This document shows positions 57,910 through 64,000 of a stretch of 64,000 bases of DNA, in pieces. The notes under the pieces are model-generated. The model saw only the letters and a list, made by a program, of their open reading frames with translations. It ran no database searches and was not told the origin of the DNA. The DNA lies in contig NZ_SCHN01000018.1 of NCBI RefSeq assembly GCF_004120195.1, positions 56,655 through 120,654 on the forward strand, given 5' to 3'. The DNA comes from Enterovibrio baiacu (GTDB taxonomy: Bacteria > Pseudomonadota > Gammaproteobacteria > Enterobacterales > Vibrionaceae). A program made the position numbers and the translations under genes. Every line of letters begins with the position of its first letter. The stretch's first letter is position 1.

Positions 57910-57925
57910 TGTGACTTGTATCACT
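57910..57925. promoter_or_regulatory. CRP-type site upstream of raiA
   Basis: TGTGA-CTTGTA-TCACT, one base from the TGTGA-N6-TCACA core. It lies in the 351-base gap between raiA and the bamD terminator, which holds no gene that I can see. raiA of E. coli is reported to respond to cAMP-CRP. Confidence 0.6.
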
Positions 57926-58147
57926 TTTTGGCCTGAGGGCTGGCGTTGTTGAGCTATGTTGTGATCCTGTCAGAATCTCTCGATGAAAGGCACGAGAAAG
58001 TGCTTGAAAGCACTAAGATAACTAAGGCAAGATGGAAAAATAAGGTCGCTAACGAACACTGAACGTTAGGGACATCGTTCGTGCTAAAGAACGTTGTGGT
58101 GTGATTTTAACCACACACATTTGAACCGAGTACTCTCGTTTAGAATT

Positions 58148-58174
58148 AAAAAAAGCAGCCAAGGGCTGCTTTTT
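58148..58174 (-). terminator. Rho-independent terminator of bamD
   Basis: GCAGCC/GGCTGC stem with AAG loop flanked by AAAA/TTTT; seven A residues on the + strand form the T run for bamD. Confidence 0.88.
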
Positions 58175-58192
58175 CCGTTTTGTTCGGCGTGA

Positions 58193-58918
58193 TTAGCTTT
58201 CGTTAAGTTTAATTAACTCACGAGTGCGCTCTGCGGGAACATCGAGTTTTAGCTCTTCATAAGCTTTCAACATCAATGGCAGTGATTTTTTCGCTGCCAA
58301 GGTATCAGGAAAATCACGTTGCAGTTCTTGGCAACGGTTAATCACTGCGATCCATGCTTCGCGACGCACATAAAAATCCGCGGTCGCCAATTCATAGTCA
58401 GCCAGACGATTCTTGAGTGCCACCATGCGTTTTTGCGCATCTGCGGCATATTCACTGTTTGGATAGCGATCGAGTAAGCGTCGGAAGTCGACAAATGCAC
58501 GACGAGACGGTTCTGGATCGCGATCGCTGCGATCAACGTTCAGAAGGTCATGCAGGAAACTTCTGTCTTGCGCCATGTTGGTTAAACCACGCATGTACAG
58601 TACCCAGTCCATTTCTGGATGCCCGGGGTTCATACGCATAAAGCGGTCAATGGTCGCTTCACCCAACGCCAAATCGTCATTTTTGTAATACACATAAATG
58701 AGGTCTAGCTGCACTTGTTCAGAGTAAGCACCGAACGGATAACGAGAATCTAGCGCTTCCAATTTTTCGATGGCGGTATTCCAGCTTCCCTCATTCAATG
58801 AAACTTGGGCTTCTTGATAAAGCTCTGACGGCGGAATGTCAGGCACAATCTCGTCCGTGCTAGAACATCCTGCCAGCAGAGAAAGGGCGAGTAGAGAAGA
58901 AAGAGTCAGGCGTTTCAT
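58193..58918 (-). CDS. bamD: Outer membrane protein assembly factor BamD
   Basis: 241-residue essential lipoprotein of the BAM complex. Signal LSSLLALSLLAGC with lipidation at Cys18, then TPR repeats, e.g. YQEAQVSLNEGSWNTAIEKL and DFRRLLDRYPNSEYAADAQK. Length matches E. coli BamD (245). Divergent from rluD. Confidence 0.95.
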   Translation of the reverse strand: MKRLTLSSLLALSLLAGCSSTDEIVPDIPPSELYQEAQVSLNEGSWNTAIEKLEALDSRYPFGAYSEQVQLDLIYVYYKNDDLALGEATIDRFMRMNPGHPEMDWVLYMRGLTNMAQDRSFLHDLLNVDRSDRDPEPSRRAFVDFRRLLDRYPNSEYAADAQKRMVALKNRLADYELATADFYVRREAWIAVINRCQELQRDFPDTLAAKKSLPLMLKAYEELKLDVPAERTRELIKLNES

Positions 58919-59116
58919 TACTACGGTTGCTTCCTTGAAAGAATATTTTTCAGCCTTTGCCCATTACGGAGTCAGCCGCAAAAAGATACAATGGCGCGAT
59001 AGGGGTTATTCTACCCATCGACCCGATATAATACCAACTAGTAAACGTGACCGTGCCCGAGGGGTAAAAAGCCACGTTGTAGGGTATTAGTCTCATTGAG
59101 AATCAAAAAGTTCGTT

Positions 59117-60094
59117 ATGGCACAGTATTTAGAGTTAAGCAGTACAATTAGTGACAGCCAACTAGGACAGCGTCTGGATCAGGCGTTGGCAGAGTTGTTC
59201 CCTGATTATTCCCGTTCTCGGATCAAAGAATGGATTCTGGCCGATAAAGTAAGCGTCGATGGAGCGATCGTCAACAAGCCACGCGTGAAAATGATGGGTG
59301 GCGAAGCCATTGTCGTTGAAGCGGAAATCGAAGACGAGCAACGTTGGGCTGCCCAAGACATTCCATTGGATATCGTTTATGAAGATGACGACATCTTGGT
59401 GATCAATAAACCTCGTGGTTTGGTTGTGCATCCAGGTGCAGGCTGCCCTGATGGCACCATCCTGAATGGTTTGTTGTTCCGATATCCTGATATTGCGGAA
59501 GTGCCTCGTGCAGGTATTGTCCACCGTCTGGATAAAGACACAACCGGCTTAATGGTGGTGGCGAAGACCATTCCTGCTCAAACGCGTTTGGTGCGTGCGC
59601 TGCAAAAGCGCAAGAAATTTACCCGTGAGTATGAAGCTATCGTTATCGGTACGATGACGGGCGGCGGCACGATTGAAAAACCAATCGGTCGTCACTCGAC
59701 GAAGCGCACCCAGATGGCAGTTCAAGAGCTGGGTAAACCTGCGATCACGCACTATCGTGTTGCGGAGCATTTCCGTGCGCATACGCGTTTGCGTGTGCGT
59801 TTGGAAACAGGCCGTACACACCAAATTCGTGTTCACATGTCTTACCTAAACTACCCGTTGATCGGTGACCACTTGTATGGCGGCCGTCCTCGTCCACCAC
59901 GTAATTCTGGTGATGAGCTGATCCAAGCGTTGCGTGGTTTTGACCGCCAAGCACTGCACGCAACCATGCTGCGTTTAGAGCACCCAATCACGGGTGAATT
60001 GATGGAATGGCATGCGCCAATTCCAGAAGACATGGTGAAGCTGGCAGAAGTACTTCGTGCTGATGCTGAAGAGTTCAGCGATCTGGATTACTAA
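59117..60094 (+). CDS. rluD: 23S rRNA pseudouridine synthase RluD
   Basis: Makes pseudouridines 1911, 1915 and 1917 in helix 69. 325 residues from ATG 59117 (MAQYLEL, matching E. coli MAQRVQL); the upstream TTG would add seven residues. S4-like RNA-binding domain (DYSRSRIKEWILADKVSVDG) then catalytic domain with GIVHRLDKDTTGLMVVAKT containing the Asp nucleophile. Three bases before pgeF. Confidence 0.96.
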   Translation: MAQYLELSSTISDSQLGQRLDQALAELFPDYSRSRIKEWILADKVSVDGAIVNKPRVKMMGGEAIVVEAEIEDEQRWAAQDIPLDIVYEDDDILVINKPRGLVVHPGAGCPDGTILNGLLFRYPDIAEVPRAGIVHRLDKDTTGLMVVAKTIPAQTRLVRALQKRKKFTREYEAIVIGTMTGGGTIEKPIGRHSTKRTQMAVQELGKPAITHYRVAEHFRAHTRLRVRLETGRTHQIRVHMSYLNYPLIGDHLYGGRPRPPRNSGDELIQALRGFDRQALHATMLRLEHPITGELMEWHAPIPEDMVKLAEVLRADAEEFSDLDY

Positions 60095-60096
60095 AA

Positions 60097-60837
60097 ATGG
60101 ATTGGATTACGCCAAGCTGGCCCGCTCCCTCTCATGTGAAAGCTGTGAGCACAACGCGCTCAGGTGGCGTGAGCTTGTTGCCTTACACAAGCTTAAACTT
60201 GGGAGATCATGTTCAGGATAACCCTGAGCATGTTGCGGAGAACCGTGCAATTCTTGCATCACAAATGCAAATGGCACGAACTCCCGCTTGGCTTAATCAA
60301 GTGCATGGTACTGAGGTGGTTGAACTGCCTTTGTCTTCCGGTTCGGTACCTGATGCTGATGCGTCGTTTACTCGACATGTCGGCGAAGTCTGCACCATTA
60401 TGACGGCAGATTGCTTACCTGTTCTTTTCTGCGATAAAGAAGGGACGCAAGTTGCTGCTGCACACGCTGGGTGGCGTGGGCTGGTCAATGGTGTGCTGGA
60501 AGAAACATTGGCGAGATTCCCTCACCCTGAAAATGTCTTGGTATGGTTAGGCCCTGCGATAGGCCCTTCTGCATTTGAAGTCGGTAGTGAAGTGCGCGAC
60601 GCCTTCATTGCGAATGATAGTGGCGCAGACATTGCGTTTCAGGCTCATAATGATCGCTGGCTTGCGGATATTTACTTACTCGCGAGACGCCGTTTGCATC
60701 GAGCAGGCGTGACCAATATCAGCGGCGGTGATTTATGTACTGTGTCTGAGCCTGAATGCTTTTTCTCATATCGACGAGAAAACCAGACAGGCCGTCAGGC
60801 TAGTTGCATCTGGATTGAACACCCACCTCAGCGATAA
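60097..60837 (+). CDS. pgeF: Peptidoglycan editing factor PgeF (YfiH, laccase-domain)
   Basis: 246-residue cytoplasmic hydrolase that removes wrongly incorporated amino acids from muropeptide precursors. LNQVHGTEVVELP, MTADCLPVLFCD and AAAHAGWRGLVNGVLEETL carry the His/Cys zinc ligands; DLCTVSEPECFFSYRRE ends the family core. Coupled with rluD, before clpB, as in E. coli. Confidence 0.93.
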   Translation: MDWITPSWPAPSHVKAVSTTRSGGVSLLPYTSLNLGDHVQDNPEHVAENRAILASQMQMARTPAWLNQVHGTEVVELPLSSGSVPDADASFTRHVGEVCTIMTADCLPVLFCDKEGTQVAAAHAGWRGLVNGVLEETLARFPHPENVLVWLGPAIGPSAFEVGSEVRDAFIANDSGADIAFQAHNDRWLADIYLLARRRLHRAGVTNISGGDLCTVSEPECFFSYRRENQTGRQASCIWIEHPPQR

Positions 60838-60853
60838 ATATTTCACCTTTCAA

Positions 60854-60882
60854 CTTGAAATTGGTCAGGGCTGCTCCCATTT
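60854..60882 (+). promoter_or_regulatory. Sigma-32 heat-shock promoter of clpB
   Basis: CTTGAAA (60854-60860), 14-base spacer, TCCCATTT (60875-60882), against the RpoH consensus CTTGAAA and CCCCATNT. Confidence 0.85.
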
Positions 60883-60922
60883 GATCGGTAACAAAATACC
60901 GATGTAATGCAGAGGAGGGGCC

Positions 60923-63496
60923 ATGCGCCTTGACCGATTTACCAGCAAATTTCAATTAGCCATTTCCGACGCCCAGTCTCTGGCTTTAGGGCGTGATAAC
61001 CAATATATCGAGCCTGTGCACTTGATGGTGTCTCTCCTCAATCAGGACAGCAGCACCATCCGTCCTTTAATGACACTTCTCAATGTAGATGTGAGCCAAT
61101 TGCGCTCAAGCCTGAGTGAGCTTTTGGACAAGCTACCTAAGGTGTCTGGCACTGGTGGTGATGTCCAGCTTTCTCACGGTATGGGCATGTTATTTAACAT
61201 GTGCGATAAGTTGTCGCAGAAGCGTAAAGACAAATATATCTCCTCTGAGTTATTCATCCTTGCTGCCGTCGAAGACAAAGGGCCGCTAGGTGAGTTGCTA
61301 CGTAGCCTTGGTTTAACGACGAGAAAAGTCGAAGGTGCAATTGATAAGGTGCGTGGCGGTCAGGCCATCGATGATCCAAATGCCGAAGAAGCACGCCAAG
61401 CACTCGAAAAGTTCACGGTTGATCTGACTGAAAAAGCAGAGCAAGGCAAACTTGACCCTGTAATCGGACGCGATGATGAAATTCGTCGAACGGTTCAAGT
61501 CCTTCAACGTCGTACTAAAAACAACCCGGTCATTATTGGTGAGCCTGGTGTGGGTAAGACCGCGATTGTTGAAGGTCTGGCGCAACGCATTGTGAATGGT
61601 GAAGTACCTGAAGGGCTTCGCAATAAGCGCGTATTGTCCCTTGATATGGGTTCACTGGTAGCAGGTGCAAAATACCGTGGTGAGTTTGAGGAACGCTTAA
61701 AGTCAGTTCTGAATGAACTGGCTAAAGAAGAAGGCAATGTCATCCTCTTCATCGATGAAATCCACACCATGGTAGGAGCAGGCAAAGCTGAAGGCGCAAT
61801 GGATGCTGGTAACATGCTGAAACCTGCACTGGCTCGAGGTGAACTTCACTGTGTAGGTGCAACGACGTTGGATGAATATCGGCAATACGTGGAGAAAGAT
61901 GCCGCACTGGAACGTCGTTTCCAAAAAGTGCTGGTTAATGAGCCTAGTGTTGAAGATACCGTGGCCATTCTTCGTGGATTGAAAGAGCGTTACGAACTTC
62001 ACCATGCCGTTGAAATTACGGATCCAGCAATCGTTGCAGCAGCGAGTTTGTCTCATCGCTATATCTCTGATCGCCAATTGCCGGATAAGGCGATTGATCT
62101 GATTGATGAAGCAGCATCAAGTATTCGTATGCAGATTGACTCAAAGCCCGAACAACTGGATCGTCTTGAGCGTCGGTTGATTCAGCTCAAGATAGAACAG
62201 CAGGCGCTGGCCAAAGAAAATGATGAAGCCAGCAAGAAGCGCCTTGAAACGCTGCAATCAGAAATTGATGAGAAAGAGCGTGATTACGCTGAGCTTGATG
62301 AAGTGTGGAATGCCGAAAAAGCTGCGTTGTCAGGGACGCAACATATAAAGAGTGCTTTAGAGCAAGCGCGCACGGATTTGGAGATTGCACGACGAGCTGG
62401 CGATTTAAATCGAATGTCCGAACTGCAATATGGACGAATCCCTGAACTTGAAAAGCAGCTCGACCTTGCGAGCCAAGCTGAAATGCAGGAAATGACGCTG
62501 CTAAAGAATCGTGTAACTGATGCGGAAATTGCGGAAGTGCTATCTCGCCAAACCGGCATTCCTGTTGCCAAGATGCTTGAAGGCGAGAAAGAAAAGCTTC
62601 TTCAAATGGAAGATGAACTCCACGCTCGCGTAAAAGGACAAGAAGAAGCGGTGAACTCCGTTGCTAATGCAATCCGTCGTAGTCGAGCAGGGCTGGCCGA
62701 TCCAAATCGTCCTATTGGTTCTTTCCTGTTCCTCGGTCCTACGGGGGTAGGGAAAACAGAGCTGTGTAAATCACTCGCCGAATTTATGTTCGATAGCAGC
62801 GATGCCATGGTTCGGATTGATATGTCTGAATTCATGGAGAAGCATTCGGTCGCAAGGCTGGTGGGCGCACCTCCGGGCTATGTTGGTTATGAAGAGGGTG
62901 GGTATTTGACCGAAGCTGTGCGTCGTCGTCCTTATTCCGTCATATTGTTGGATGAAGTGGAGAAAGCACACCCTGATGTGTTCAACCTTCTTCTACAAGT
63001 TCTTGATGATGGGCGATTGACCGACGGGCAAGGGCGTACTGTCGATTTTCGTAATGCGGTTGTCATCATGACATCGAACCTTGGTTCTGATCGTATCCAA
63101 GAGCACTTTGGTGAACTGGATTATGACGGTATCAAAGTGATGGTCATGGATGTGGTAAGCAAGCATTTCCGTCCAGAGTTTATTAACCGTATCGATGAAG
63201 CCGTGGTTTTCCATCCGCTTGGGCAAGAGCACATTAAAGAGATTGCTGGTGTTCAGCTGCAACACCTAGCGAAGCGCATGGCAGAGCGAGATTTGATATT
63301 GGATGTAAGCGAAGATGCGCTGAGCTTCATCTCCAATGCCGGTTTCGATCCTGTTTATGGCGCACGTCCATTAAAACGTGCGATTCAACAGAGTGTTGAA
63401 AATCCATTGGCACAGGCCATTCTCAAAGGTGAGGTGGTTCCAGGTAAACCTGTGAAGTTGATTGTTGAAAATGAGCAGATCATAGCAATTCAATGA
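60923..63496 (+). CDS. clpB: Disaggregase chaperone ClpB
   Basis: AAA+ ATPase that rescues aggregated proteins with DnaK. 857 residues, equal to E. coli. N domain; first ATPase with Walker [15 protein letters not shown]; the ClpB-specific M-domain coiled coil (about 410-525); second ATPase with [17 protein letters not shown] and [41 protein letters not shown] is the canonical start behind GAGGAGGGG. Expressed from a heat-shock promoter. Confidence 0.98.
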   Translation: MRLDRFTSKFQLAISDAQSLALGRDNQYIEPVHLMVSLLNQDSSTIRPLMTLLNVDVSQLRSSLSELLDKLPKVSGTGGDVQLSHGMGMLFNMCDKLSQKRKDKYISSELFILAAVEDKGPLGELLRSLGLTTRKVEGAIDKVRGGQAIDDPNAEEARQALEKFTVDLTEKAEQGKLDPVIGRDDEIRRTVQVLQRRTKNNPVIIGEPGVGKTAIVEGLAQRIVNGEVPEGLRNKRVLSLDMGSLVAGAKYRGEFEERLKSVLNELAKEEGNVILFIDEIHTMVGAGKAEGAMDAGNMLKPALARGELHCVGATTLDEYRQYVEKDAALERRFQKVLVNEPSVEDTVAILRGLKERYELHHAVEITDPAIVAAASLSHRYISDRQLPDKAIDLIDEAASSIRMQIDSKPEQLDRLERRLIQLKIEQQALAKENDEASKKRLETLQSEIDEKERDYAELDEVWNAEKAALSGTQHIKSALEQARTDLEIARRAGDLNRMSELQYGRIPELEKQLDLASQAEMQEMTLLKNRVTDAEIAEVLSRQTGIPVAKMLEGEKEKLLQMEDELHARVKGQEEAVNSVANAIRRSRAGLADPNRPIGSFLFLGPTGVGKTELCKSLAEFMFDSSDAMVRIDMSEFMEKHSVARLVGAPPGYVGYEEGGYLTEAVRRRPYSVILLDEVEKAHPDVFNLLLQVLDDGRLTDGQGRTVDFRNAVVIMTSNLGSDRIQEHFGELDYDGIKVMVMDVVSKHFRPEFINRIDEAVVFHPLGQEHIKEIAGVQLQHLAKRMAERDLILDVSEDALSFISNAGFDPVYGARPLKRAIQQSVENPLAQAILKGEVVPGKPVKLIVENEQIIAIQ

Positions 63497-63552
63497 TTAA
63501 TGGCAGTATTGGGAGAGCAAAACGCATGTTTTGACCTGAAATAGTGCTAAAT

Positions 63553-63583
63553 GAAAGAGGCCGTCTAAGGCCTCTTTCTATTT
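63553..63583 (+). terminator. Rho-independent terminator of clpB
   Basis: GAAAGAGGCC, loop GTCTAA, GGCCTCTTTC, then TATTTAT. Confidence 0.8.
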
Positions 63584-63680
63584 ATGACGGTCAAATCATG
63601 AGGATTTGTATTGTTTTTGAGCGTTAAGTTCAAAGTTCAATCGAAAGAGAGTGTTTCTTCATTTTTGGGCTAAAAAAGCC

Positions 63681-63708
63681 TTGCCAAGATCTGAACCGTC
63701 CCTATAAT
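63681..63708 (+). promoter_or_regulatory. rRNA-type promoter P1
   Basis: TTGCCA, 16-base spacer, TATAAT, then GCGACC and TCACTGACACGGCG, nearly the E. coli rrn P1 start region (TATAATGCGCC...CACTGACACGG). AT-rich upstream sequence resembles an UP element. Confidence 0.85.
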
Positions 63709-63800
63709 GCGACCTCACTGACACGGCGACCCGCTCCAAACGGAACTGGCCACTGGATCAGGATGGTGAAACGGCTTCAAAATTGATTGAAAATAAACGC

Positions 63801-63828
63801 TTGACGTGACCTTCTCAATCAGTAGAAT
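63801..63828 (+). promoter_or_regulatory. rRNA-type promoter P2
   Basis: TTGACG, 16-base spacer, TAGAAT, GC-rich discriminator GCCCGCC; A/T tracts lie just upstream. Confidence 0.75.
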
Positions 63829-63935
63829 GCCCGCCTGCTTCAACGGAAAAGCCCAGTGCTTATCGCGGTTGAAGGGAGTCAACAAGACGTTTTGGATGTG
63901 GTGAACACCACGCTGAAAAATCTCAAAATTTCTTC

Positions 63936-63963
63936 TTGACTTCATCGCCCGGCAGCGTAAAAT
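63936..63963 (+). promoter_or_regulatory. rRNA-type promoter P3
   Basis: TTGACT, 16-base spacer, TAAAAT, followed by TCGCAGCCCTGACG and preceded by AAAAATCTCAAAATTT as a probable UP element. The rRNA genes themselves are outside the window. Confidence 0.7.
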
Positions 63964-64000
63964 TCGCAGCCCTGACGATGAGAAGCGAACGCTTCTACAG

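Noticed and set aside
63715..63945. 76-codon minus-strand frame at the window end
   Set aside because: It is antisense to the tandem rRNA promoters.
63829..64000. boxA antitermination motif or start of 16S rRNA
   Set aside because: I looked for TGCTCTTTAACA and for 16S 5' sequence and found neither before the window ends.

Overview
The window is core chromosome of a gammaproteobacterium, most likely a member of the Vibrionaceae outside classical Vibrio (Grimontia, Enterovibrio and Salinivibrio are possible; I cannot fix the genus). The reasons are the gene order, the oxaloacetate decarboxylase sodium pump (oadGAB) beside csrA and a tRNA array, the recA-recX-alaS-csrA run, and the M16 protease next to gshA. 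Nearly all of the sequence is coding. I see no transposase, prophage, CRISPR array or integron.

Layout. 1-9710: ubiI (cut by the window edge), ubiH and ygfB face left; zapA, 6S RNA, fau, rpiA and serA face right; then yggE and argP face left, opposite argO and a YbaK-type tRNA-editing protein. 9980-15904: ftsB-ispD-ispF-truD-surE-pcm-nlpD-rpoS, a tightly packed division, isoprenoid, stress-survival and sigma-S block. 16032-24265: mutS, pncC, recA with a LexA box, recX, alaS, csrA. 24479-25328: seven tRNA genes (two Ser-GCT, five Arg-ACG). 25773-31226: oadGAB, a quinone oxidoreductase, yqaB and yqaA. 31250-36585: M16 lipoprotein protease, gshA, and an SLT-type lipoprotein. 36662-43533: an accessory cassette with a DUF1479 (YbiU-type) putative 2-oxoglutarate/iron oxygenase divergent from a LacI regulator and a CUT1 sugar ABC transporter. 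43590-44888: a soluble PAS-PAS chemoreceptor resembling BdlA. 45135-51298: corB and ypjD facing left, ffh, then rpsP-rimM-trmD-rplS. 51439-53443: a yjjG-type nucleotidase, an HdeD-family membrane protein and a DUF2799 lipoprotein. 53782-57841: aroF-tyrA convergent with pheA, preceded by the leader peptide pheL and then raiA. 58193-63496: bamD, rluD, pgeF, clpB. The last 320 bases hold three tandem strong promoters of rRNA type, so an rRNA operon probably starts just outside the window.

Much of the backbone follows the E. coli order (serA-rpiA-fau-ssrS-zapA-ygfB; csrA-serV-argV/Y/Z/Q-yqaB-yqaA-gshA; yfjD-ypjD-ffh-rpsP to clpB-rrn). This makes absences readable: no pepP between ygfB and ubiH, no aspartokinase between alaS and csrA, and no luxS after gshA. 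Regulatory signals readable by eye include the recA LexA box, two abutting TyrR boxes before aroF, the pheL attenuator, a sigma-32 promoter before clpB, a CRP-type site before raiA, operator-like palindromes in the DUF1479/LacI gap and a structured rpsP leader.

The least understood unit is the DUF1479/LacI/ABC cassette: an oxygenase of unknown substrate apparently co-regulated with a sugar importer, with no kinase or glycosidase alongside.
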